Source: Aradus depressus
Lineage: Eukaryota > Arthropoda > Insecta > Hemiptera > Aradidae
DNA: 64,000 nucleotides
Assembly (NCBI GenBank): GCA_963662175.1
Contig: OY759227.1
Span: 280,501 to 344,500 of the forward strand
Direction of reading: 5' to 3'
Position 1 is the first letter of the stretch. Each line of letters opens with the position of its first letter. The notes under the pieces were generated by a model that was given only the letters and a program-made list of their open reading frames with translations, searched no databases and was not told the origin of the DNA. The position numbers were made by a program, and so were the translations under genes. Below, one piece after another: positions 12,396 to 25,163 of this stretch.

Positions 12396-12418
12396 CTGGG
12401 TACGTCTCGAAAACCCAG
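12396..12418. repeat. Small inverted repeat inside the monomer (CTGGGT, 11-nt loop, ACCCAG)
   Basis: CTGGGT at 12,396-12,401 pairs perfectly with ACCCAG at 12,413-12,418 across an 11-base spacer that contains ACGTCTCGAAA. The stem does not extend outward (T opposite T). It is intact in most monomers across the window. Several deletion endpoints lie at this element. A single-strand hairpin is possible; a biological role is not shown. Confidence 0.8.
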
Positions 12419-13428
12419 TTGAGAATCCTTCAGGAATTCTTTGGCAAGGGGGCATATTACTATACTTTGTCTATGCAAAGGTTGAGGACTCACACTGCTG
12501 CCCCACAGTAGGTCCGATGGAAGGAGTGCTTATTAGAGCTGGGGATGTACATTGCTATACTTCCTCCATACCTACATTGATATACTACCTCCATACCCCA
12601 AAGTAGGTGTGGGACTCTCTGGGTACGTCCCGAAAACCCAGTTGAGCATCCTTCAGGAATTTTTTGGCAAGGGGGCATATTACTATACTTTGACTATGCA
12701 AAGGTTGAGGACTCACACTGCTGCCTCACAGTAGGTCCGAAGGAGGGAGTACTCATTAGAGCTGGGGATCTACATTGCTATACTACCTCCATACCCACAT
12801 TGATATACTATCTCCATACCCCAAAATAGGTGTGGGACTCTCTGGGTACGTCTCGAAAACCCAGTGTAGCACCCTTCAGGAATTTTTAGGCAAGGGGGCG
12901 TATTACTTTACTTTGTCTATGCAAAGGTTGAGGACTCACACTGCTGCCCCACAGTAGGTCCGAAGGAGGGAGTGCTCATTAGAGCTGGGGATGTACATTG
13001 CTATTCTACCTCCATACTCACATTGCTATTCTACCTCCATACCCACATTGATATACTACCTCCATACCCCAAAGTAGGTGTGGGACTCTCTGTGTACGTC
13101 TCGAAAACCCAGTTGAGCATCCTTCAGGAATTTTTTGGCAAGGGGCCATATTACTATACTTTGTCTATGCAAAGGTTGAGGACTCACACTGCTGCCCCAC
13201 AGCAGGTCCGATGGAGGGAGTGCTCATTAGAGCTAGGGGTGTACATTGCTATACTACCTTCATACCCACATTGATATACTACCTCCATACCCCAAAATAG
13301 GTGTGGGACTCTCTGGGTACGTCTCGAAAACCCAGTTGGGCATCGTTCAGGAATTTTTTGGCAAGGGGGCATATTACTTTACTTTGTCTATGCAAAGGTT
13401 GAGGACTCACACTGCTGCCCCACAGTAG

Positions 13429-15654
13429 GTCCGAAGGAAGGAGTGCTTATTAGAGCTGGGGATGTACATTTCTATACTTCCTCCATACCCACATTGATAT
13501 ACTACCTCCCTACCCTGGGTACGTCTCGAAAACCCAGATGAGCATCCTTCAGGAATTTTTTGGCAAGGGGGCATATTACTTTACTTTGTCTATGCAAAGG
13601 TTGGGGACTCACACTGCTGCCCCACAGTAGGTCCGAAGGAAGGAGTGCTTATTGATGCGGGGGTTGTACATTGCTATACTTCCTCCATACCCACATTGAT
13701 ATACTACCTCCATACCCTAAAGTAGGTGTGGGACTCTCTGGGTACGTCTCGAAAACCCAGTTGAGCCTCCTTCAAGAATTTTTTGGCAAGGGGGCATATT
13801 ACTATACTTTGTCTATGCAAAGGTTGAGGACTCACACTGCTGCCCCACAGTAGGTCCGAAGAAGGGAGTGCTCATTAGAGCTGGGGATGTACATCGCTAT
13901 ACTTCCTCCATACCCACATTGATATACTACCTCCATACCCCAAAGTAGGTGTGGGACTCTCTCGGTACGTCTCGAGAACCCAGTTGAGCATCCTTCAGGA
14001 ATTTTTTGGCAAGGGGGCATATTACTATACTTTGACTATGCAAAGGTTGAAGACTCACACTGCTGCCCCACAGTAGGTCCGAAGGAGGGAGTACTCATTA
14101 GAGCTGGGGATCTACATTGCTATACTTCCTCCATACCCACATTGATATACTACCTCCTAACCCCAAAGTAGGTGGGGGACTCTCTGGGTACGTCTCGAAA
14201 ACCCAGTTGAGCATCCTTCAGGAATTTTTTGGCAAGGGGGCATATTACTATACTTTGTCTATGCAAAGGTTGAGGACTCACACTGCTGCCCCACAGTAGG
14301 TCCGAAGGAGGGAGTGCTCATTAGAGCTAGGGGTGTACATTGCTATACTACCTTCGTACCCACATTGATATACTACCTCCATACCCCAAAATAGGTGTGG
14401 GACTCTCTGGGTACGTCTCAAAAACCCAGTTGAGCATCCTTCAGGAATTTGGGGGCATATTACTATACTTTGTCTATGCAAAGGTTGAGGACTCACACTG
14501 CTGCCCCGCAGTAGGTCCGAAGAAGGGAGTGCTCATTAGAGCTGGGGATGTACATTGCTATACTTCCTCCATACCCACATTGATATACTACCTCCATACC
14601 CCAAAGTAGGTGTGGGACTCTCTGGGTACGTCTCGAAAACCCAGTTGAGAATCCTTCAGGAATTCTTTGGCAAGGGGGCATATTACTATACTTTGTCTAT
14701 GCAAAGGTTGAGGACTCACACTGCTGCCCCACAGTAGGTCCGATGGAAGGAGTGCTTATTAGAGCTGGGGATGTACATTGCTATACTTCCTCCATACCTA
14801 CATTGATATACTACCTCCATACCCCAAAGTAGGTGTGGGACTCTCTGGGTACGTCCCGAAAACCCAGTTGAGCATCCTTCAGGAATTTTTTGGCAAGGGG
14901 GCATATTACTATACTTTGACTATGCAAAGGTTGAGGACTCACACTGCTGCCTCACAGTAGGTCCGAAGGAGGGAGTACTCATTAGAGCTGGGGATCTACA
15001 TTGCTATACTACCTCCATACCCACATTGATATACTATCTCCATACCCCAAAATAGGTGTGGGACTCTCTGGGTACGTCTCGAAAACCCAGTGTAGCACCC
15101 TTCAGGAATTTTTAGGCAAGGGGGCGTATTACTTTACTTTGTCTATGCAAAGGTTGAGGACTCACACTGCTGCCCCACAGTAGGTCCGAAGGAGGGAGTG
15201 CTCATTAGAGCTGGGGATGTACATTGCTATTCTACCTCCATACTCACATTGCTATTCTACCTCCATACCCACATTGATATACTACCTCCATACCCCAAAG
15301 TAGGTGTGGGACTCTCTGTGTACGTCTCGAAAACCCAGTTGAGCATCCTTCAGGAATTTTTTGGCAAGGGGCCATATTACTATACTTTGTCTATGCAAAG
15401 GTTGAGGACTCACACTGCTGCCCCACAGCAGGTCCGATGGAGGGAGTGCTCATTAGAGCTAGGGGTGTACATTGCTATACTACCTTCATACCCACATTGA
15501 TATATTACCTCCATACCCCAAAATAGGTGTGGGACTCTCTGGGTACGTCTCGAAAACCCAGTTGAGCATCCTTCAGGAATTTTTTGGCAAGGGGGCATAT
15601 TACTATACTTTGTCTATGCAAAGGTTGAGGACTCACACTGCTGCCCCACAGTAG
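13429..15654. repeat. Domain B: 10-monomer HOR (2,226 bp), copy 2
   Basis: Repeats copy 1 monomer by monomer with very few substitutions, for example CTCGAGAACCC near 13,970 where copy 1 reads CTCGAAAACCC. The last monomer differs more: copy 1 ends with the GTTGGGCATCG type and copy 2 with GTTGAGCATCC, which places the exchange point there. Confidence 0.94.
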
Positions 15655-17232
15655 GTCCGAAGAAGGGAGTGCTCATTAGAGCTGGGGATGTACATTGCTA
15701 TACTTCCTCCATACCCACATTGATAAACTACCTCCATACCCCAAAGTACGTGTGGGACTCTCTGGGTACGTCTCGAAAACCCAGTTGAGCATCCTTCAGG
15801 AATTTTTTGGCAAGGGGGCATATTACTATACTTTGTCTATGCAAAAGTTGAGGACTCACACTGCTGCCCCACAGTAGGTCCGAAGGAGGGAGTGCTCATT
15901 AGAGCTAGGGGTGTACATTGCTATACTACCTTCGTACCCACATTGATATACTACCTTTATACCCCAAAATAGGTGTGGGACTCTCTGGGTACGTCTCGAA
16001 AACCCAGTTGAGCACCCTTCAGGAATTTTTAGGCAAGGGGGCGTATTACTTTACTTTGTCTATGCAAAGGTTGAGGAATCACACTGCTACCCCACAGTAG
16101 GTCCGAAAGAGGGAGTGCTCATTAGAGCTGGGGATGTACATTGCTATTCTACCTCCATACCCACATTTCTATTCTACCTCCATACCCACATTGATATACT
16201 ACCTCCATACCCCAAAGTAGGTGTGGGACTCTCTGGGTACGTCTCGAAAACCCAGTTGGGCATCGTTCAGGAATTTTTTGGCAAGGGGGCACATTACTAT
16301 ACTTTGTCTATGCAAAGGTTGAAGACTCACACTGCTGCCCCACAGTAGGTCCGAAGGAGGGAGTGCTCATTAGAACTGGGGATGTACATTGCTAATCTAC
16401 CTCCATACCCACATTGATATACTACCTCCATACCCCAAAGTAGGTGGGGCACTCTCTGGGTACGTCTCGAAAACCCAGTTGAGCATCCTTCAGGAATTTT
16501 TTGGCAAGGGGGCATATTACTATACTTTGTCTATGCAAAGGTTGAGGACTCACACTGCTGCCCCACAGTAGGTCCGAAGGAGGGAGTGCTCATTAGAGCT
16601 AGGGGTGTACATTGCTATACTACCTTCGTACCCACATTGATATACTACCTCCATACCCCAAAATAGGTGTGGGACTCTCTGGGTACGTCTCAAAAACCCA
16701 GTTGAGCATCCTTCAGGAATTTGGGGGCATATTACTATACTTTGTCTATGCAAAGGTTGAGGACTCACACTGCTGCCCCGCAGTAGGTCCGAAGAAGGGA
16801 GTGCTCATTAGAGCTGGGGATGTACATTGCTATACTTCCTCCATACCCACATTGATATACTACCTCCATACCCCAAAGTAGGTGTGGGACTCTCTGGGTA
16901 CGTCTCGAAAACCCAGTTGAGAATCCTTCAGGAATTCTTTGGCAAGGGGGCATATTACTATACTTTGTCTATGCAAAGGTTGAGGACTCACACTGCTGCC
17001 CCACAGTAGGTCCGATGGAAGGAGTGCTTATTAGAGCTGGGGATGTACATTGCTATACTTCCTCCATACCTACATTGATATACTACCTCCATACCCCAAA
17101 GTAGGTGTGGGACTCTCTGGGTACGTCCCGAAAACCCAGTTGAGCATCCTTCAGGAATTTTTTGGCAAGGGGGCATATTACTATACTTTGACTATGCAAA
17201 GGTTGAGGACTCACACTGCTGCCTCACAGTAG
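15655..17232. repeat. Domain B: rearranged third copy
   Basis: Monomers ending 16,571, 16,786, 17,009 and 17,232 match 14,299-14,960 at an offset of 2,272 bp, including the 215-bp unit and its neighbours GGAATTCTTTGG and CATACCTACATTG. The units at 15,655-16,348 do not follow copy 2, so the copy is a mosaic. After 17,232 the sequence enters the 16-monomer HOR. Confidence 0.87.
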
Positions 17233-20200
17233 GTCCGAAGGAGGGAGTACTCATTAGAGCTGGGGATCTACATTGCTATACTACCTCCATACCCACATTG
17301 ATATACTACCTCCATACCCCAAAATAGGTGTGGGACTCTCTGGGAGCGTCTCGAAAACCCATTTGAGCACCCTTCAGGAATTTTTAGGCAAGAGGGCGTA
17401 TTACTTTACTTTGTCTATGCAAAGGTTGAGGACACACACTGCTGCCCCACAGTAGGTCCGAAGGAGGGAGTGCTCATTAGAGCTGGGGATGTACATTGCT
17501 ATTCTACCTCCATACCCACATTGCTATTCTACCTCCATACCCACATTGATATACTACCTCCATACCCCAAAGTAGGTGTGGGACTCTCTGGGTACGTCTC
17601 GAAAACCCAGTTGAGCATCGTTCAGGAATTTTTTGGCAAGGGGGCATATTACTATACTTTGTCTATGCAAAGGATGAGGACTCATACTGCTGCCCCACAG
17701 TAGGTCCGAAGGAGGGAGGGCTCATTAGAGCTGGGGATGTACATTGCTATACTACCTTCACACCCACATTGATATACTACCTCCATACCCCAAAGTAGGT
17801 GTGGGACTCTCTGGGTACGTCTCGAAAACCCAGTTGAGCATCCTTCAGGAATTTTTTGGCAAGGGGGCATATTACTTTACTTTGTCTATGCAAAGGTTGA
17901 GGACTCACACTGCTGCCCCACAGTAGGTCCGAAGGAGGGAGTGCTCATTATAGCTGGGGATGTACATTGCTATACTACCTCCATACCCACATTGAAATAC
18001 TACCTCCATACCCCAAAATAGGTGTGGGACTCTCTGGGTACGTCTCGAAAACCCAGTTGAGCACCCTTCAGGAATTTTTAGGCAAGGGGGCGTATTACTT
18101 TACTTTGTCTATGCAAAGGTTGAGGACTCACACTGCTGCCCCACAGGAGGTCCGAAGGAGGGAGTGCTCATTAGAGCTGGGGATGTACATTGCTATTCTA
18201 CCTCCATACCCACATTGATATACTACCCCCAAACCCCAAAGTAGGTGTGGGACTCTCTGGGTACGTCTCGAAAACCCAGTTGGGCATCGTTCAGGAATTT
18301 TTTGGCAAGGGGGCATATTACTATACTTTGTCTATGCAAAGGATGAGGACTCATACTGCTGCCCCACAGTAGGTCCGAAGGAGGGAGTGCTCATTAGAGC
18401 TGGGGATGTACATTGCTATACTACCTTCATACCCACATTGATATACTACCTCCATACCCCAAAATAGGTGTGGGACTCTCTGGGTACGTCTCGAAAACCC
18501 AGTTGATCATCCTTCAGGAATTTTTTGGCAAGGGGGCATATTACTATACTTTGTCTATGCAAAGGTTGAGGACTCACACTGCTGCCCCACAGTAGGTCCG
18601 AAGAAGGGAGTGCTCATTAGAGCTGGGGATGTACATTGCTATACTTCCTCCATACCCACATTGATATACTACCTCCATACCCCAAAGTAGGTGTGGGTCT
18701 CTCTGGGTACGTCTCGAAAACCCAGTTGAGCATCCTTCAGGAATTTTTTGGCAAGGGGGCATATTACTATACTTTGACTTTACAAAGGTTGAGGACACAC
18801 TGCTGCCCCACAGTAGGTCCGAAGGAGGGAGTGCTCATTAGAGCTGGGGATATACATTGCTATACTACCTTCATACCCACATTGATATACTACCTCCATA
18901 CCCCAAAGTAGGTGTGGGACTCTCTGGGTACGTCTCGAAAACCCAGTTGAGCATCCTTCAGGAATTTTTTGGCAAGGGGGCATATTACTATACTTTGTCT
19001 TTACAAAGGTTGAGGACTCACACTGCTGCCCCACAGTAGGTCCGAAGGAGGGAGTGCTCATTAGAGCTAGGGGTGTACATTGCTATACTACCTTCGTACC
19101 CACATTGATATACTACCTCCATACCCCAAAATAGGTGTGGGACTCTCTGGGTACGTCTCAAAAACCCAGTTGAGCATCCTTCAGGAATTTGGGGGCATAT
19201 TACTATACTTTGTCTATGCAAAGGTTGAGGACTCACACTGCTGCCCCGCAGTAGGTCCGAAGAAGGGAGTGCTCATTAGAGCTGGGGATGTACATTGCTA
19301 TACTTCCTCCATACCCACATTGATATACTACCTCCATACCCACATTGATATACTACCTCCATAACCCAAAGTAGGTGTGGGACTCTCTGGGTACGTCTCG
19401 AAAACCCAGTTGAGCATCGTTCAGGAATTTTTTGGCAAGGGGGCATATTACTATACTTTGTCTATGCAAAGGATGAGGACTCATACTGCTGCCCCACAGT
19501 AGGTCCGAAGGAGGGAGTGCTCATTAGAGCTGGGGATGTACATTGCTATACTACCTTCATACCCACATTGATATACTGACTCCATACCCCAAAGTAGGTG
19601 TGGGACTCTCTGGGTACGTCTCGAAAACCCAGTTGAGCATCCTTCAGGAATTTCTTGGCAAGGGGGCATATTACTTTACTTTGTCTATGCAAAGGTTGAG
19701 GACTCACACTGCTGCCCCACAGTAGGTCCGAAGGAGGGAGTGCTCAATAGAGCTGGGGATGTACATTGCTATACTACCTCCATACCCACATTGATATACT
19801 AGCTCCATACCCCAAAGTAGGTGTGGGACTCTCTGGGTACGTCTCGAAAACCCAGTTGAGCATCCTTCAGGAATTTTTTGGCAAGGGGGCATATTACTAT
19901 ACTTTGTCTATGCAAAGGTTGAGGACTCACACTGCTGCCCCACAGTAGGTCCGAAGAAGGGAGTGCTCATTAGAGCTGGGGATGTACATTGCTATACTTC
20001 CTCCATACCCACATTGATATACTACCTCCATACCCCAAAGTAGGTGTGGGACTCTCTGGGTACGTCTCGAAAACCCAGTTGAGCATCGTTCAGGAATTTT
20101 TTGGCAAGGGGGCATATTACTATACTTTGTCTATGCAAAGGATGAGGACTCATACTGCTGCCTCACAGTAGGTCCGAAGGAGGGAGTGCTCATTAGAGCT

Positions 20201-20863
20201 GGGGATGTACATTGCTATACTACCTTCATACCCACATTGATATACTACCTCCATACCCCAAAGTAGGTGTGGGACTCTCTGGGTACGTCTCGAAAACCCA
20301 GTTGAGCATCCTTCAGGAATTTTTTGGCAAGGGGGCATATTACTATACTTTGTCTTTACAAAGGTTGAGGACACACTGCTGCCCCACAGTAGGTCCGAAG
20401 GAGGGAGTGCTCATTAGAGCTGGGGGTATACATTGCTATAGTACCTTCATACCCACATTGATATACTACCTCCATACCCCAAAATAGGTGTGGGACTCTC
20501 TGGGTACGTCTCGAAAACCCAGTTGAGCACCCTTCAGGAATTTTTAGGCAAGGGGGCGTATTACTTTACTTTGTCTATGCAAAGGTTGAGGACTCACACT
20601 ACTGCCCCACAGTAGGTCCGAAGGAGGGAGTGCTCATTAGAGCTGGGGATATACATTGCTATTCTACCTCCATACCCACATTGCTATTCTACCTCCATAC
20701 CCACATTGATATACTACCTCCATACCCCAAAGTAGGTGTGGGACTCTCTGGGTACGTCTCGAAAACCCAGTTGAGCATCGTTCAGGAATTTTTTGGCAAG
20801 GGGGCATATTACTATACTTTGTCTATGCAAAGGATGAGGACTCATACTGCTGCCCCACAGTAG
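17233..20863. repeat. Domain C: 16-monomer HOR (3,631 bp), copy 1
   Basis: Lengths are 223, 248, 223, 223, 223, 223, 221, 223, 215, 248, 223, 223, 223, 221, 223, 248. Markers are CTGGGAGCGTCTCG with CCCATTTGAGC in unit 1, CATTGAAATACTACC in unit 4, two 221-bp units, one 215-bp unit and a three-subrepeat unit of the rarer type (19,255-19,502). Confidence 0.95.
18596..18816 (+). repeat. 221-bp monomer class: 2-bp deletion, GGACACACTG (representative)
   Basis: GGACTCACACTG has become GGACACACTG, linked to CTTTACAAAGG in place of CTATGCAAAGG. Members end at 18,816, 20,392, 22,447, 24,023, 25,830, 26,918 and 28,252. A three-subrepeat version of 246 bp ends at 27,808. The class is confined to 18.6-28.3 kb and links the 16-monomer and 5-monomer blocks. 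Confidence 0.92.
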
Positions 20864-23800
20864 GTCCGAAGGAGGGAGTGCTCATTAGAGCTGGGGATCT
20901 ACATTGCTATACTACCTCCATACCCACATTGATATACTACCTCCATACCCCAAAATAGGTGTGGGACTCTCTGGGAGCGTCTCGAAAACCCATTTGAGCA
21001 CCCTTCAGGAATTTTTAGGCAAGAGGGCGTATTACTTTACTTTGTCTATGCAAAGGTTGAGGACACACACTGCTGCCCCACAGTAGGTCCGAAGGAGGGA
21101 GTGCTCATTAGAGCTGGGGATGTACATTGCTATTCTACCTCCATACCCACATTGCTATTCTACCTCCATACCCACATTGATATACTACCTCCATACCCCA
21201 AAGTAGGTGTGGGACTCTCTGGGTACGTCTCGAAAACCCAGTTGAGCATCGTTCAGGAATTTTTTGGCAAGGGGGCATATTACTATACTTTGTCTATGCA
21301 AAGGATGAGGACTCATACTGCTGCCCCACAGTAGGTCCGAAGGAGGGAGTGCTCATTAGAGCTGGGGATGTACATTGCTATACTACCTTCACACCCACAT
21401 TGATATACTACCTCCATACCCCAAAGTAGGTGTGGGACTCTCTGGGTACGTCTCGAAAACCCAGTTGAGCATCCTTCAGGAATTTTTTGGCAAGGGGGCA
21501 TATTACTTTACTTTGTCTATGCAAAGGTTGAGGACTCACACTGCTGCCCCACAGTAGGTCCGAAGGAGGGAGTGCTCATTATAGCTGGGGATGTACATTG
21601 CTATACTACCTCCATACCCACATTGAAATACTACCTCCATACCCCAAAATAGGTGTGGGACTCTCTGGGTACGTCTCGAAAACCCAGTTGAGCACCCTTC
21701 AGGAATTTTTAGGCAAGGGGGCGTATTACTTTACTTTGTCTATGCAAAGGTTGAGGACTCACACTGCTGCCCTACAGTAGGTCCGAAGGAGGGAGTGCTC
21801 ATTAGAGCTGGGGATGTACATTGCTATTCTACCTCCATACCCACATTGATATACTACCCCCAAACCCCAAAGTAGGTGTGGGACTCTCTGGGTACGTCTC
21901 GAAAACCCAGTTGGGCATCGTTCAGGAATTTTTTGGCAAGGGGGCATATTACTATACTTTGTCTATGCAAAGGATGAGGACTCATACTGCTGCCCCACAG
22001 TAGGTCCGAAGGAGGGAGTGCTCATTAGAGCTGGGGATGTACATTGCTATACTACCTTCATACCCACATTGATATACTACCTCCATACCCCAAAATAGGT
22101 GTGGGACTCTCTGGGTACGTCTCGAAAACCCAGTTGAGCATCCTTCAGGAATTTTTTGGCAAGGGGGCATATTACTATACTTTGTCTATGCAAAGGTTGA
22201 GGACTCACACTGCTGCCCCACAGTAGGTCCGAAGAAGGGAGTGCTCATTAGAGCTGGGGATGTACATTGCTATACTTCCTCCATACCCACATTGATATAC
22301 TACCTCCATACCCCAAAGTAGGTGTGGGTCTCTCTGGGTACGTCTCGAAAACCCAGTTGAGCATCCTTCAGGAATTTTTTGGCAAGGGGGCATATTACTA
22401 TACTTTGACTTTACAAAGGTTGAGGACACACTGCTGCCCCACAGTAGGTCCGAAGGAGGGAGTGCTCATTAGAGCTGGGGATATACATTGCTATACTACC
22501 TTCATACCCACATTGATATACTACCTCCATACCCCAAAGTAGGTGTGGGACTCTCTGGGTACGTCTCGAAAACCCAGTTGAGCATCCTTCAGGAATTTTT
22601 TGGCAAGGGGGCATATTACTATACTTTGTCTTTACAAAGGTTGAGGACTCACACTGCTGCCCCACAGTAGGTCCGAAGGAGGGAGTGCTCATTAGAGCTA
22701 GGGGTGTACATTGCTATACTACCTTCGTACCCACATTGATATACTACCTCCATACCCCAAAATAGGTGTGGGACTCTCTGGGTACGTCTCAAAAACCCAG
22801 TTGAGCATCCTTCAGGAATTTGGGGGCATATTACTATACTTTGTCTATGCAAAGGTTGAGGACTCACACTGCTGCCCCGCAGTAGGTCCGAAGAAGGGAG
22901 TGCTCATTAGAGCTGGGGATGTACATTGCTATACTTCCTCCATACCCACATTGATATACTACCTCCATACCCACATTGATATACTACCTCCATAACCCAA
23001 AGTAGGTGTGGGACTCTCTGGGTACGTCTCGAAAACCCAGTTGAGCATCGTTCAGGAATTTTTTGGCAAGGGGGCATATTACTATACTTTGTCTATGCAA
23101 AGGATGAGGACTCATACTGCTGCCCCACAGTAGGTCCGAAGGAGGGAGTGCTCATTAGAGCTGGGGATGTACATTGCTATACTACCTTCATACCCACATT
23201 GATATACTGACTCCATACCCCAAAGTAGGTGTGGGACTCTCTGGGTACGTCTCGAAAACCCAGTTGAGCATCCTTCAGGAATTTCTTGGCAAGGGGGCTC
23301 ATTACTTTACTTTGTCTATGCAAAGGTTGAGGACTCACACTGCTGCCCCACAGTAGGTCCGAAGGAGGGAGTGCTCAATAGAGCTGGGGATGTACATTGC
23401 TATACTACCTCCATACCCACATTGATATACTACCTCCATACCCCAAAGTAGGTGTGGGACTCTCTGGGTACGTCTCGAAAACCCAGTTGAGCATCCTTCA
23501 GGAATTTTTTGGCAAGGGGGCATATTACTATACTTTGTCTATGCAAAGGTTGAGGACTCACACTGCTGCCCCACAGTAGGTCCGAAGAAGGGAGTGCTCA
23601 TTAGAGCTGGGGATGTACATTGCTATACTTCCTCCATACCCACATTGATATACTACCTCCATACCCCAAAGTAGGTGTGGGACTCTCTGGGTACGTCTCG
23701 AAAACCCAGTTGAGCATCGTTCAGGAATTTTTTGGCAAGGGGGCATATTACTATACTTTGTCTATGCAAAGGATGAGGACTCATACTGCTGCCTCACAGT

Positions 23801-24494
23801 AGGTCCGAAGGAGGGAGTGCTCATTAGAGCTGGGGATGTACATTGCTATACTACCTTCATACCCACATTGATATACTACCTCCATACCCCAAAGTAGGTG
23901 TGGGACTCTCTGGGTACGTCTCGAAAACCCAGTTGAGCATCCTTCAGGAATTTTTTGGCAAGGGGGCATATTACTATACTTTGTCTTTACAAAGGTTGAG
24001 GACACACTGCTGCCCCACAGTAGGTCCGAAGGAGGGAGTGCTCATTAGAGCTGGGGGTATACATTGCTATAGTACCTTCATACCCACATTGATATACTAC
24101 CTCCATACCCCAAAATAGGTGTGGGACTCTCTGGGTACGTCTCGAAAACCCAGTTGAGCACCCTTCAGGAATTTTTAGGCAAGGGGGCGTATTACTTTAC
24201 TTTGTCTATGCAAAGGTTGAGGACTCACACTACTGCCCCACAGTAGGTCCGAAGGAGGGAGTGCTCATTAGAGCTGGGGATATACATTGCTATTCTACCT
24301 CCATACCCACATTGCTATTCTACCTCCATACCCACATTGATATACTACCTCCATACCCCAAAGTAGGTGTGGGACTCTCTGGGTACGTCTCGAAAACCCA
24401 GTTGAGCATCGTTCAGGAATTTTTTGGCAAGGGGGCATATTACTATACTTTGTCTATGCAAAGGATGAGGACTCATACTGCTGCCCCACAGTAG
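20864..24494. repeat. Domain C: 16-monomer HOR (3,631 bp), copy 2
   Basis: All 16 units recur in the same order at an exact offset of 3,631 bp. Only scattered base changes separate the copies, for instance GGGGGCTCATTAC at about 23,295 (copy 1 GGGGGCATATTAC) and CTACCTCCATACC near 23,430 (copy 1 CTAGCTCC). No length difference between copies was found, so this duplication is recent. Confidence 0.95.
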
Positions 24495-25163
24495 GTCCGA
24501 AGAAGGGAGTGCTCATTAGAGCTGGGGATGTACATTGCTATACTACCTTCATACCCACATTGATATACTGACTCCATACCCCAAAGTAGGTGTGGGACTC
24601 TCTGGGTACGTCTCGAAAACCCAGTTGAGCATCCTTCAGGAATTTCTTGGCAAGGGGGCATATTACTTTACTTTGTCTATGCAAAGGTTGAGGACTCACA
24701 CTGCTGCCCCACAGTAGGTCCGAATGAGGGAGTGCTCAATAGAGCTGGGGATGTACATTGCTATACTACCTCCATACCCACAATGATATACTACCTCCAT
24801 ACCCCAAAGTAGGTGTGGGACTCTCTGGGTACGTCCCGAAAACCCAGTTGAGCATCCTTCATGAATTTTTTGGCAAGGGGGCATATTACTATACTTTGTC
24901 TATGCAAAGGTTGAGGACTCACACTGCTGCCCCACAGTAGGTCCGAAGGAGGGAGTGCTCAATAGAGCTGGGGATGTACATTGCTATACTTCCTCCATAC
25001 CCACATTGATATACTACCTCCATACCCCAAAGTAGGTGTGGGACTCTCTGGGTACGTCTCGAAAACCCAGTTGAGCATCGTTCAGGAATTTTTTGGCAAG
25101 GGGGCATATTACTATACTTTGTCTATGCAAAGGATGAGGACTCATACTGCTGCCCCACAGTAG
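24495..25163. repeat. Domain D lead-in: three monomers echoing domain C
   Basis: The first unit, 24,495-24,717, matches 19,503-19,725 (marker GATATACTGACTCC and AATTTCTTGGC). The next two carry CCTTCATGAATTTT with GTCCCGAAAACC, and CTCAATAGAGC. These markers continue into the 5-monomer HOR. Confidence 0.85.

Larger units (their letters stand above)
12289..12511 (+). repeat. Reference 223-bp monomer with landmarks
   Basis: Chosen as a typical full-length unit; strand is arbitrary. Landmarks, numbered from the base after the preceding CAGTAG: GTCCGAAG at 1-8; GAGTGCTCATTAGAGC at 13-28; two 25-bp direct subrepeats at 39-63 and 64-88; GTAGGTGTGGGACTC at 92-106; a small inverted repeat at 108-130; CTTCAGGAATT at 140-150, followed by a T-rich tract (usually six T; this copy reads TTCTTT); GGCAAGGGGGCATATTAC at 155-172; TTTGTCTATGCAAAGG at 178-193; CTCACACTGCTG at 201-212; CCCCACAGTAG at 213-223. 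There are three CpGs, at 4-5, 115-116 and 120-121. An Esp3I-type CGTCTC site at 115-120 recurs in most monomers. Confidence 0.95.
11203..13428. repeat. Domain B: 10-monomer HOR (2,226 bp), copy 1
   Basis: Monomer lengths in order are 202, 223, 223, 223, 215, 223, 223, 223, 248, 223. Markers include GTGCTTATTGATGCGGG in the second unit, CTCCTAACCCC and GTAGGTGGGGG in the fourth, the 215-bp unit, and CCCAGTGTAGCACCC in the eighth. The whole series repeats immediately. Confidence 0.94.

Noticed and set aside
12396..12418. CENP-B box in the monomer
   Set aside because: The reverse strand offers TTCGAGACGTACCCAG, but it lacks the required A after TTCGNNNN and the CGGG core. Other TTCG occurrences (CCTTCGTACCC) fail too.
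12289..12511. CRISPR array (regular repeats of similar length)
   Set aside because: There are no unique spacers between short repeats; whole 223-bp units repeat, and no cas genes are present.
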